From Nocardia sp. NRRL S-836 (GTDB taxonomy: Bacteria > Actinomycetota > Actinomycetes > Mycobacteriales > Pseudonocardiaceae), in assembly GCF_001279525.1 (NCBI RefSeq), contig NZ_LGDY01000150.1:1-64000 (forward strand): 64,000 nt of DNA, given 5' to 3'. The translations under genes and the position numbers were made by a program. The notes under the pieces are model-generated. The model had not been told where the DNA came from and did no database searches. It worked only from the letters and a program-made list of their open reading frames with translations. Below are positions 7,861 to 15,761 of this stretch, in pieces (within the stretch, counting starts at the first letter, position 1; the number at the start of each line of letters is the position of its first letter).

Positions 7861-9077
7861 GCTCCTCCATCCCTGGTGAACCGCAGCACGATGTCGCGCA
7901 CGACGTCGCTGAACCGGTCGAGCTCGGCCATGTCGGCGAACTCGCCTCGTGCGTGGGCGTTGTTGGCGCCGAGCGAGCCCGGCCCGAGCACAGTCGTCCG
8001 GGTGCCCGGCACGTCGGCGAGCCAGATCGCGTCGCAGGTGAAGGCCGGTTCGCCGGCGGGCCACCGGGGCACGACCGCGTCCAGCAACGGGATGTCCTGC
8101 GCGGGCAGTGCCGGCAGGCCGCGCTTGGCCCACCGCAGGCTGGTGATCGCCGCGGCGTCGGTGGCGGTGCGGTGGAAGGTGGGCACGTGGCGGAAGCGTG
8201 CGGTGAACTCGGCGAGCCCGGTCCGCAGGCCGGTCTCCAGGGCCGCGCTCATGGTCCGCTCCGCTTCGGCGCAGTCGTAGGCCATGTTCAACAGCAGCTC
8301 ACCACTGCCGTAGACCCGGTTGTGCAGGCGGCCGGTGTGCAGGCCCGCCACGCACACCTGGCCGCGCGGCGCGAGATCGGCCGCGAGGTGCTGGGCGAGG
8401 AAGCCGAGCAGCACCGTGGCGTTGTGGCCGCGGTGCGGCTCGTCGTCGATCGCGTCGTCGCCGTCGACCCGCACTACCGCCGTCATGGCCGCGGTGCAGC
8501 GCGGCAGGTGCCGCAGCCCGGTCGGCTCGCAGAAGATGTTGAGGGCGCCGTGGAAGCCGGCCTCGACGAGCGGCCGGGTGCCGAAGGTGCCCATGGCGCC
8601 GCCCTCCTCGCCGGACACGGCCTGGACGAGCACCCCGGCGTCGCGGCCGACCGCCGGGTCGGCGGCGAGCGCCGCGCGGATGCCGGCGAGCATGGCGACG
8701 GCGGGGCCCTTGGCGTCGATCGCGCCACGTCCGTGGAACCTGGTGCCCTCGAAGCCCGCCGGTTCGAACGGCGCCACGGTGTCGAGGTGCACGTTGAACA
8801 TCACGGCGGGGTCGGCGGGCCCGAGCCGGAGCACGAGACTCGGCTGACAGGCCAGGAACTCCGGGCCGACGTGCCGCAGGGCCTCCGGCACGCCAGGACG
8901 GTGGAGCACCGCGGGTGAGGGTGCGGCGAGGTGCGCGACGTGGAAGCCGACGTCGGCCGCCGCCAGGGCGAAGACCTCCATCGCCTCCCACAGGTGCACC
9001 TCGGCCGTCGTCTCCAGCGGACCGGCGGTCGGCAGGCCGAGCAGGCGGAGCAGCAGCTCCCGGTCCGCAGCGATCAC
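7857..9077 (-). CDS. M20-family metallohydrolase (ArgE/DapE/CPG2-like)
   Basis: 406 aa. Di-zinc amidohydrolase with all expected motifs: MFNVHLDTVAP (first metal His and the HxD), GRGAIDAKGP (bridging Asp), AVSGEEGG (general-base Glu followed by a metal Glu), CEPTG and, near the C terminus, HARGEF (last metal His). These enzymes remove an acyl or aminoacyl group from an amine. In a biosynthetic operon it probably deprotects an N-acyl intermediate, which would fit an acyl-amino-sugar route. Starts at GTG 9077 overlapping the isomerase stop (GTGA). Cytoplasmic, no signal peptide. The substrate is not deducible; active-site residues all look intact. Confidence 0.87.
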   Translation of the reverse strand: MIAADRELLLRLLGLPTAGPLETTAEVHLWEAMEVFALAAADVGFHVAHLAAPSPAVLHRPGVPEALRHVGPEFLACQPSLVLRLGPADPAVMFNVHLDTVAPFEPAGFEGTRFHGRGAIDAKGPAVAMLAGIRAALAADPAVGRDAGVLVQAVSGEEGGAMGTFGTRPLVEAGFHGALNIFCEPTGLRHLPRCTAAMTAVVRVDGDDAIDDEPHRGHNATVLLGFLAQHLAADLAPRGQVCVAGLHTGRLHNRVYGSGELLLNMAYDCAEAERTMSAALETGLRTGLAEFTARFRHVPTFHRTATDAAAITSLRWAKRGLPALPAQDIPLLDAVVPRWPAGEPAFTCDAIWLADVPGTRTTVLGPGSLGANNAHARGEFADMAELDRFSDVVRDIVLRFTRDGGA

Positions 9078-9892
9078 CGGAGGAGGTCCGCCATCGCCCG
9101 GCCGGCCGCGAGGAACGACGGCACCGCGTCCGCGGCGAGCTCGCCCGGCTCGTGCGGGCGCAGGGCGAGGTGCGGTTCCAGTGACCAGGCACCGACGTAG
9201 CCGTTGGCCCGCAACAGCTTCACGCAGTCCGCCACCCGTGCGGCCCCCTCGCCGGGGATCGTGAACCCTTGCGCGTCCGCGTCCTTGACGTGCACGTGCT
9301 CGACGTGGCCGACGATGTCACCGAGCAGGTCGTAGCCGTCGTACCCGTGCGCGACGCCGTTGCCGGTGTCGAACAACAGCTTCAGCGCCGGGCTCGCGAC
9401 CGCGTCGAGCAGGTCGAGCATCCGCTCGGCGCTGGTGCCCGCCCAGCCGGAGCAGTTCTCGTGCAACAACGTCACGCCGGCGGCCTCGGCCCTGCGGGTG
9501 AGCGCCGTGATCCGGGTGAGCACCCCGGTGCGCCAGTCGGGGTCGCTCAGGCCGTCGTTGGGGTACGACATGATCCGGAGGTACCGGGTGCCGATGGACC
9601 TGGCCCGCCGTATGAGCACGTCGAGCTCGGCGAGGTCCTGCTCGAAGCCGGCCGTGATCGGACGGGCCCAGTTGCCGATCCGCGAGGCCAGGCAGATCAC
9701 CCGCATCCCCTGGTCCGCCAGCATCGTCGCCGCCGCGTCGAACCGGGCGTCGGTGAGGTCGGCGACGGCCAGCCGGTCGACCGTGCGCAGCTCGATCGCG
9801 GTCCAGCCCAGCTCGGTGAGCACCTCGACCTGGGTGGCGAGGTCGTGTGCCGCCTCGTCGGTGATGCCCGCCAGCACCGGGTCAGCCGGCAT
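9074..9892 (-). CDS. TIM-barrel sugar phosphate isomerase/epimerase family protein
   Basis: 272 aa, xylose-isomerase-like/AP-endonuclease-2 fold. Metal-ligand type segments occur at the ends of strands: TLLHENCSGWAG (Glu), LKLLFDTGNGV (Asp), HVEHVHVKDAD (His) and WSLEPHL (Glu). The N terminus (LGWTAIELRTVD) is typical of IolE/IolI- or hexulose-phosphate-epimerase-like members. It should isomerise or epimerise a sugar, keto-acid or inositol derivative. ATG 9892 lies inside the end of the upstream Gfo/Idh gene (11-base overlap), and the stop overlaps the GTG of the M20 gene. The pairing with two Gfo/Idh enzymes recalls inositol or deoxy-sugar pathways; the exact step is inferred only. Confidence 0.8.
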   Translation of the reverse strand: MPADPVLAGITDEAAHDLATQVEVLTELGWTAIELRTVDRLAVADLTDARFDAAATMLADQGMRVICLASRIGNWARPITAGFEQDLAELDVLIRRARSIGTRYLRIMSYPNDGLSDPDWRTGVLTRITALTRRAEAAGVTLLHENCSGWAGTSAERMLDLLDAVASPALKLLFDTGNGVAHGYDGYDLLGDIVGHVEHVHVKDADAQGFTIPGEGAARVADCVKLLRANGYVGAWSLEPHLALRPHEPGELAADAVPSFLAAGRAMADLLR

Positions 9893-10913
9893 GGCCCACC
9901 GTCGCGTGGCCGGTCCTCGGGCGCGGCCCGGGCACCACCGGCTCCGCGCAGATGTTCTTGGCCACGGACAGCAGCTGCACGACCTCGGCGGCGAAGTTGA
10001 ACCCGCGCGTCTGCTCACCGCCCGCCTGGAACTTGCGGTAGGCCTGGATCATCCACCCGGTCAGCGAGTCGTCGCGCAGCACCTGGTGCTCGCTGCGGCC
10101 GTTCGCCCGCAGGGTCAGCTGCGAGTGGTCGTCGTCATCGCTCACCGCGAAGTGCCCGACCGCGCTGCCGTGCGCGAACTCGATGGTGATCCGCCGCTCC
10201 CGCACCGGGCAGGTGAGGTCGGAGCTGATCTCGGTGCGCACGCCCGAGTTGTGCCGCAGCCGGATGCTCGCGCCGCCCATCCGAGGGCTGAACTGACCGT
10301 CCACCTCCAGATCGGTTCCCACCGCGTGGGTGACCCGTGCGGCACCGGCCAGCCGCAACGCGAGCGCGACACCGTGCGGCAGCTCGACGTCGAACGCCGT
10401 CGGATGCCCCGGTGCGGCGAACGAGCGGCGGAACCGCGGCTTGTTCTGCACGATGCTGATGGACTTCGGGGCACCGAACAGCCCGGAGCGGGTCAGCCCG
10501 ACCAGCCGCCCGGTGAGCGAGCTGGTGAGCCACGGCTCGACGACCTCGATGTGCAGCCGGTGCTTGCGCCGCACCCGGATGATCCGGGCGAGGTCGTCGG
10601 CGTCGGACGCGAGCGGCTTCTCGACGATCAGGTTGCGGAAGCCGAGCTCGGCCAGTTCGGTGATCACCGCGTGCCGATCGGTCGGCGGAGTGCAGACGTG
10701 CACCACGGTCCGGGCCGGATCGAGTGCGCCGGCCGCCGCAGCGATGCTCGGCGTGGTGACGAGACCGGGCCGGTGCGGCGGCCTGCGGCGCGGGTCGCAC
10801 GCCACGACGTCCTGAGCGCCGAAGAGCTGCGGCTCGCACGACCGCGCTTTCGCGAGCACCGGAAGGTGCAGGCCTGCTCCGGCGCGGCCGAGTCCCACCA
10901 CGAGTGACTGCAC
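9882..10913 (-). CDS. Gfo/Idh/MocA-like oxidoreductase, first gene of the minus operon
   Basis: 343 aa from GTG 10913. N-terminal MQSLVVGLGRAGAGLHLPVL is a dinucleotide-binding motif, followed by VVHVCTPPTDRHAVITELA and the IVEKPLASDADDLARII signature with the conserved Lys. The C-terminal half keeps the alpha/beta sheet region (FDVELPHGVALALRLAGA) but diverges from typical sugar dehydrogenases. The substrate is unknown; in this operon it may act before or after aminotransfer. A TTGACA-type promoter lies about 45-70 bases upstream, so it heads the six-gene operon 10913-5539, divergent from the DegT operon. No better in-frame start was seen, and the ribosome site is weak. Confidence 0.78.
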   Translation of the reverse strand: MQSLVVGLGRAGAGLHLPVLAKARSCEPQLFGAQDVVACDPRRRPPHRPGLVTTPSIAAAAGALDPARTVVHVCTPPTDRHAVITELAELGFRNLIVEKPLASDADDLARIIRVRRKHRLHIEVVEPWLTSSLTGRLVGLTRSGLFGAPKSISIVQNKPRFRRSFAAPGHPTAFDVELPHGVALALRLAGAARVTHAVGTDLEVDGQFSPRMGGASIRLRHNSGVRTEISSDLTCPVRERRITIEFAHGSAVGHFAVSDDDDHSQLTLRANGRSEHQVLRDDSLTGWMIQAYRKFQAGGEQTRGFNFAAEVVQLLSVAKNICAEPVVPGPRPRTGHATVGHAG

Positions 10914-10954
10914 GGTTGAGCCCCATCTTCGAGCAGCGGTTCAGGCCGATTTCG

Positions 10955-10985
10955 ACGCTAGCCGCCGAGGGCGCACGGGTGTCAA
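10955..10985 (-). promoter_or_regulatory. Promoter for the minus operon (divergent region)
   Basis: On the minus strand TTGACA (10985-10980) is followed after 19 bases by TAGCGT (10960-10955), a fair match to -35/-10 of the main sigma factor with a slightly long spacer. It lies about 42 bases upstream of the GTG at 10913. The remaining divergent region (to 11076) holds no clear palindrome. Confidence 0.5.
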
Positions 10986-11076
10986 TGCCCGCCACTCGTT
11001 CTTGACCAGGAAGAGTGAACCGGAGGACCGGTCTGATCACGTGCCCTAGTGTCGGAAACGGTCATTCCCGCCGGAG

Positions 11077-12222
11077 GTGAGTACGCTGTCGGTTCCTTTC
11101 CACACGCAGTCCGCCACATTCGCGGAACTGTGGCCCACCACCCGTCGGCACATTGTCGACGTCATCAAGAATGGCAAGTACTCACACGGTCACAAGGTCG
11201 CCCGGCTGGAGTCCGCGCTGGCCGCCTACACCGGCGCCCGCTACGTCATCGGGGTCAACAGCGGCACGGACGCCCTGGTCCTCCTGCTGCGCGCTGCCGG
11301 TCTGCGGCCGGGCGACGAGGTGGTCGTGCCCGCCTTCTCGTTCATCGCGTCCGCGTCGTCGGTCGTGCTCGCGGGCGGCCGTCCGGTCTTCGCCGACATC
11401 GAGCCCGACGGGTACGGCATCGACCCCGCCTCGGTGGCCGCCGTCGCCGGTGAACGCACCCGGTTCGTCATGCCGGTGCACCTGTTCTCCCAGCTCGTGG
11501 ACGTTGACGCACTGCTCGGCGTCGCCCGGCGGCTCGGCCTCACGGTGGTCGAGGACAGCGCCGAGGCGATCGGCATGCGGCACCGCGGCACGCACGCCGG
11601 CCTGCTCGGGGCGGGCGGTGTGCTGTCGTTCTTCCCCACGAAGACGCTGGGCGCGATCGGTGACGCCGGCGCCGTGCTCACCGACGACCAGCGCATCGCG
11701 GGCCTGGTCGACGCGTTGCGCCACCACGGCCGGTTCGGCCGCACGATCGACAACTTCCCCGGTATCTCGACCGAGACCGGGCTGCCGGGGATGAACAGCA
11801 AGATGGACGACATCCAGGCCGCGGTGCTGCTCGCGAAGCTCACCCGGCTGGACGCCGACATCGCCCGCCGCGCGCAGCTCGCCGCTCACTACACGGACCT
11901 GCTCACCGGACTGCCGGGCGTCCGCAGACTGCCCGCGGCCCGTCCCGGTGGCGTGTTCTACGTGTACGTGATCGAAGCCGAGGACCGCGACGGGCTGGCC
12001 GCACACCTCTCGGCGCAGGGTGTGCAAACCGAAATCTATTACCCGCTACCGCTACACCTGCAGCCTTGTTTCCGCGACCTGGGACATCGTCCGGGTGATT
12101 TCCCGAATGCCGAGGCGGCGTGCCGGCACACCATCGCACTGCCCCTTTATCCGGACATGTCCGAGGCGGACGTGGAGAAGGTGTGCCGCTCAATTCACGA
12201 CTTCTACCGGGGCCGGTCATGA
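11077..12222 (+). CDS. DegT/DnrJ/EryC1/StrS-family PLP aminotransferase 1
   Basis: 381 aa. Transfers an amino group (usually from Glu or Gln) to a keto-sugar or keto-cyclitol. Fold-type I PLP motifs: GVNSGTDALVLLL, EVVVPAFSFIASASSVVLAG, VEDSAEAIGMRHRG and the PLP-lysine segment LSFFPTKTLGAIGDAG, followed by NSKMDDIQAAVLL. It resembles NDP-hexose 3-aminotransferases (WbpE/DesV type). It heads the nine-gene plus operon. The GTG at 11077 overlaps GGAGG, which is odd: either the start is non-AUG slightly downstream (CTG 11086) or initiation is leaderless. Followed by a second, different DegT enzyme overlapping by ATGA, implying two aminations or a heterodimer. Confidence 0.87.
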   Translation: MSTLSVPFHTQSATFAELWPTTRRHIVDVIKNGKYSHGHKVARLESALAAYTGARYVIGVNSGTDALVLLLRAAGLRPGDEVVVPAFSFIASASSVVLAGGRPVFADIEPDGYGIDPASVAAVAGERTRFVMPVHLFSQLVDVDALLGVARRLGLTVVEDSAEAIGMRHRGTHAGLLGAGGVLSFFPTKTLGAIGDAGAVLTDDQRIAGLVDALRHHGRFGRTIDNFPGISTETGLPGMNSKMDDIQAAVLLAKLTRLDADIARRAQLAAHYTDLLTGLPGVRRLPAARPGGVFYVYVIEAEDRDGLAAHLSAQGVQTEIYYPLPLHLQPCFRDLGHRPGDFPNAEAACRHTIALPLYPDMSEADVEKVCRSIHDFYRGRS

Positions 12223-13337
12223 CCCTGCCGTTCTTCCCGCCCGATCTCTTCGACGACGAGCAGGACACGCTGCTGGACATCGTCGAGAGCATCGGCCTGG
12301 CACCGGAGCAGAAGTTCATCCTCGGCGCGCACACCACCCGGTTCGAGGAGGTCGTCCGCGACTCGGTGGGTGCCGCCGACGCGATCGCCTGCGGCAGCGG
12401 CACCGCGGCGCTGACACTGGTGCTGCGCGCCATGGGCGTGGGACCCGGCGACGAGGTGGTCGTGCCCGCGTTCGGCTGCGCGCCGCTCGCCGCCGCCCCG
12501 GCGATGCTCGGGGCCGTCCCGGTGTTCGCCGACGTCGACCCGTGGACGACGGTCGCCGATCCCGCCGAGGTCGACCGGCTGATCTCCCCGCGCACCAAGG
12601 TGGTCATGCCCGCGCACATGTTCTCGGTGATGGCCGACATGCCCGCGATCCGCGCGATCGCCGACGCCGCGGGGGTCCGCCTGCTCGAAGACGCCGCCGT
12701 CGCGCAGGGCGGCGTGCTCGGCGGCACGCCCGCCGGCCTGTGGGGCGATGCGGGCGTCTACTCGTTCGTGCAGGTCAAGACGTTCGGCATGCCGGGCGAG
12801 GGCGGCATGGTCGTCACCGCCGACCCCGAACTCGGCGCGATGGTGCGCATGTTGCGCAACCACGGCCAGGACGGCAGGACGCGGTTCGTGCACCACCACA
12901 TCGGCTACAACAGCCGGTTCGACGAGATCATGGCCGCGTTCCAGCTGCACCGCTTCGCCACGCTGCCGCACCGGCTCGAACGCAGGGCGCGCATCGGCGA
13001 GTACTACACCGAACGCTTCGGCGAACTGGCCGGCTGCGGGGTGCTCGCGCCACCGCCGGCCGTCGACGGCCGGTGCTACTACGTGTACTCGTTGCTCGTT
13101 GAACGCCGGGACGCCTTGCGCGACCACCTCGCCGGACAGGGCATCGGGTCACACGTCTACTACCCGGCGGCACTTCCACGCCAGCCCGCGTTCGCCCCGT
13201 ACGCCCGCGGCGGTGCCTGGCCCGCCGCCGAAGCGGCCGCGCGGCGCACGCTGGCCATCCCCATCTACCCGCACCTGACCGATGCGCAGGTGGAACACAT
13301 CGCCGACGCGGTGTGCCGATTCGCCAAGGAGTCGTGA
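12219..13337 (+). CDS. DegT/DnrJ/EryC1/StrS-family PLP aminotransferase 2
   Basis: 372 aa from ATG 12219 (ATGA overlap with the first aminotransferase). Motifs: ACGSGTAALTLVLRAMG, EVVVPAFGCAPLAAAPAMLG, LLEDAAVAQGGVLGGTPAG and YSFVQVKTFGMPGEGGM containing the PLP lysine, then YNSRFDEIMAAFQLHR. It is clearly divergent from its neighbour (for example VQVK in place of FPTK), so it is not a recent duplication. It may aminate a second position or work with its partner, as in two-aminotransferase pathways for diamino-sugars and aminocyclitols. The C-terminal GIGSHVYYPAALPRQPAF matches the usual sugar-aminotransferase end. Confidence 0.85.
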   Translation: MTLPFFPPDLFDDEQDTLLDIVESIGLAPEQKFILGAHTTRFEEVVRDSVGAADAIACGSGTAALTLVLRAMGVGPGDEVVVPAFGCAPLAAAPAMLGAVPVFADVDPWTTVADPAEVDRLISPRTKVVMPAHMFSVMADMPAIRAIADAAGVRLLEDAAVAQGGVLGGTPAGLWGDAGVYSFVQVKTFGMPGEGGMVVTADPELGAMVRMLRNHGQDGRTRFVHHHIGYNSRFDEIMAAFQLHRFATLPHRLERRARIGEYYTERFGELAGCGVLAPPPAVDGRCYYVYSLLVERRDALRDHLAGQGIGSHVYYPAALPRQPAFAPYARGGAWPAAEAAARRTLAIPIYPHLTDAQVEHIADAVCRFAKES

Positions 13338-13567
13338 TGAAGGTCCAGGCAACGCAGGTCCCCACGGCGCACGAGAGAGCGGACGAGCGGTGCAGGCGGG
13401 CCGGTCTGGCCCATGTCGTGCGTGCGTCGCAACGGGCCGGGCTCGCCGAGGCCAAGAGGTTCGACGTCGCCCTGCTGCCGGGTTCCCGGCCGGTCGAACG
13501 GCGTGAGCTGACCCGCGGCGGCGACCGCTCGTTCGCCGCCCTGATCGCGGTGGAGGACCCACGATGA
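13337..13567 (+). CDS. Small protein of unknown function, 76 aa
   Basis: ATG 13337 shares its A with the preceding TGA (TGATG), and its own TGA overlaps the UbiA start (ATGA), so the spacing argues for a real gene. 76 residues, Arg- and Ala-rich, basic in the middle (ERCRRAGLAHVVRASQRAGL) and mixed charge at the end. It lacks the Ser motif of a carrier protein (no DSL), lacks Cys pairs beyond one Cys, and has no membrane segment. Not recognised. It could be a partner of the membrane prenyltransferase or of an aminotransferase, but nothing in the sequence proves that. Confidence 0.6.
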   Translation: MKVQATQVPTAHERADERCRRAGLAHVVRASQRAGLAEAKRFDVALLPGSRPVERRELTRGGDRSFAALIAVEDPR

Positions 13568-14496
13568 CGACGTTCGCAGCGACTACGCGCACCCGCGGCA
13601 CCGCGTACTTCCGGCTCGCGAAGCTCGACATCCTCGACTACTACCTCGGTGTGGCCGTGGTGTGGACGTTGCTCGTCCCCGCGCTGCGGTTCGACGCGGG
13701 CGTGCTCGTCACCACCGGGGTGTTCCTGCTGGGCGAGGTGTTCGTGATCTCCGCGATGGTGGCGCTCGACGACCTCACCGGCTACCGCGACGGCAGCGAC
13801 GTCACCAACTACTCCCCCGACGACCCCGCCCGCAGGCGGTACCGCAAGCCGCTGGTGGCGGGCACGCTGACCGAGGAGCAGGTGCTGCGGTTCGCCCTGG
13901 TGACCGGGGCGGTCGGCGCGCTGCTCTGGACAGCCGCCATCGCGATCGCCCCGCACACTCCACTCTGGACGGTGGTGCTGATCGCCGTCACGTACTTCTT
14001 CTCGCTGCAGTACTCCTGGGGTGTGAAGCTGAGCTACCACGGCTTCCAGGAGTTCTTCCTCGCCGGGCTCGGCTGGGCGCTGGTGCTCGCGCCGTACGGC
14101 CTCGCCACCGGCCGGCTCGACGGCTTCGTGCTGGCCCAGGCACTGCTGTTCGGGCTGGGGCCGTTGCTGTTCGGCGTGTACTCCAACACCAACGACGTGG
14201 CCGGCGACCGGTCGGTCGGCAGGCCCACCGTCGCGGCGCTGACCTCGCCGCGCGGCAACATGTTCTTCGTCGTCGCGGTGTCGGCGGCCGAACTCGCGCT
14301 GATCGCGGCGGTGCCCGCGCTGGGCGGTCCGTGGTGGTTCCCGCTCGCGCTGGCGCCGACGATCGTGCTGCGGTGCGGGCAGGTGTGGATCGGGTTCGGC
14401 CTGCACGACATCCTGCGGGCCAGGGCGCTCGGCATCCGCATCCACCGGATCACCGTGCTGGCGCTGGTCGTCGTGAACCTGGTGGTGCTCACGTGA
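13564..14496 (+). CDS. UbiA-family membrane prenyltransferase
   Basis: 310 aa with about eight or nine hydrophobic helices. The two Asp-rich motifs that bind the Mg-diphosphate are present: VALDDLTGYRDGSD (near residue 75) and YSNTNDVAGDRSVGRPT (near residue 210), as in 4-hydroxybenzoate, homogentisate or lycopene-elongase type UbiA enzymes. The first motif has Asp where the classic NxxxDxxxD has Asn. Expected to move a prenyl chain onto an acceptor in the membrane. No isoprenoid synthase gene is nearby, so the donor would come from primary metabolism. Translationally coupled on both sides (ATGA before, GTGA after). The acceptor is unknown. Confidence 0.8.
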   Translation: MTTFAATTRTRGTAYFRLAKLDILDYYLGVAVVWTLLVPALRFDAGVLVTTGVFLLGEVFVISAMVALDDLTGYRDGSDVTNYSPDDPARRRYRKPLVAGTLTEEQVLRFALVTGAVGALLWTAAIAIAPHTPLWTVVLIAVTYFFSLQYSWGVKLSYHGFQEFFLAGLGWALVLAPYGLATGRLDGFVLAQALLFGLGPLLFGVYSNTNDVAGDRSVGRPTVAALTSPRGNMFFVVAVSAAELALIAAVPALGGPWWFPLALAPTIVLRCGQVWIGFGLHDILRARALGIRIHRITVLALVVVNLVVLT

Positions 14497-15761
14497 CCGA
14501 CCTCGACGTCGCCGTGATCGGTGCCGGCGTCGCCGGGCTGACCACCGCGTTCCGGCTCGCGTCGGCGGGCAGGCGGGTGCGGGTGTTCGAGGCGGCCGAC
14601 GTCGTGGGCGGGCGGATGACCACGGTGCGGGAGGACGGTTTCCTCATCGACACCGGCGCCGAACAGATCCCGACCACCGGCTACCCGCAGACGTGGAGCC
14701 TGCTCGGAGAGCTCGGCATCGGCCGCGAGCAGGTGCCCAGGATCGGGCGGGGCATCGCGCTGTGGCGCGGCCGGGCACGGCCGGGGGTGGCGAGCACGCG
14801 CGGCCTGCTCACCGGCGCGGGCCTGTCCGTGCGGGCGCGACTGGAGCTGCTGCGGTTGCTGCGCGGGCGGTTCGACCTGGAACGCCCGGAGGACTCGACG
14901 CACGCGACGGTCGCGCAGGCGTGCCGGGGTGACCTGCTGGACTATCTGTGCCAGCCGGTGGTGTCGGGGTTCTTCGGCTGGGACGCCTCGCGGTCCGCCA
15001 TCGCACCGTTCCTCGCGCTGCTCACCTCGATCGGCCCGGCGTCGACCTGGCGGACCTACCGCGACGGCATGGACACCCTGGCCCGCGCACTCGCCGAGCG
15101 GGTGGACGTCACCACCTCGGCTCCGGTCGAGCGGGTGGTCGACGACGGTTCCTCGGCCCGGATCTTCGTGCGGGGCGCCGAGCTCAGCGCCCGCTCGGTC
15201 GTGCTGGCGGTGCCCGCCCCGGTGGTCCGCCGCGTGTACCCGGAGCACGGGTCGGAGTTCATCGACGCGTGCTCGTTCTCGGTCGTGGTGAAGGCGCACC
15301 TGCTGCTCGACCGGCCGCTGGGCCGCCGTGACTACGTGGTGGTCGTGCCGACCGCGGAGAACGGCACGGTCGCCACGATCATCTTCGACCACCTCAAACA
15401 CCCCGGCCGCGCGCCGGAGAACCGGGGCCTGGTCACCGTCATGGCTCATCCCTCGGTCGCCGCGGAGCTGCTGGGGGCACCGGACGCGGAGGTGGCGGCG
15501 CGGCTGGTCGACGCCGCGGAACGCCTGGTGCCCGGACTGCGCGCGGCGGTCGGCAGGGTGGTCGTGCGGCGGTTCCGGCACGCGCTGCCGGAGGCGACGC
15601 CGCGGGCACTCGCGTTGCGCTCGGGGTTCGAGGCGGGGCTGGGCGGCGGGGCCGTCGACTACGCGGGCGACTGGGTGTACCTGAGCCCGTGCAGCGAGGC
15701 GGCGGTGCGCTCCGGCGTGCGCGCGGCGCGGCGCCTGGCCAGGAAGGAGGAGCGGGTGTGA
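14493..15761 (+). CDS. FAD-dependent amine-oxidase/protoporphyrinogen-oxidase-like enzyme
   Basis: 422 aa from GTG 14493 (GTGA overlap). N-terminal FAD motif DLDVAVIGAGVAGLTTAFRL followed by the GG doublet FEAADVVGGRMTTV, then EDGFLIDTGAEQIP. This is the flavin-containing amine oxidase/HemY/phytoene desaturase superfamily. The C terminus has the FAD-closing region (GGAVDYAGDWVYLSPCSEAAVRSG), where GD binds FAD. The likely chemistry is dehydrogenation of a C-C or C-N bond in the cluster's intermediate. Its place next to UbiA hints at a prenylated or lipid-like substrate, but this is inference. It has no membrane anchor of its own. Confidence 0.8.
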   Translation: MTDLDVAVIGAGVAGLTTAFRLASAGRRVRVFEAADVVGGRMTTVREDGFLIDTGAEQIPTTGYPQTWSLLGELGIGREQVPRIGRGIALWRGRARPGVASTRGLLTGAGLSVRARLELLRLLRGRFDLERPEDSTHATVAQACRGDLLDYLCQPVVSGFFGWDASRSAIAPFLALLTSIGPASTWRTYRDGMDTLARALAERVDVTTSAPVERVVDDGSSARIFVRGAELSARSVVLAVPAPVVRRVYPEHGSEFIDACSFSVVVKAHLLLDRPLGRRDYVVVVPTAENGTVATIIFDHLKHPGRAPENRGLVTVMAHPSVAAELLGAPDAEVAARLVDAAERLVPGLRAAVGRVVVRRFRHALPEATPRALALRSGFEAGLGGGAVDYAGDWVYLSPCSEAAVRSGVRAARRLARKEERV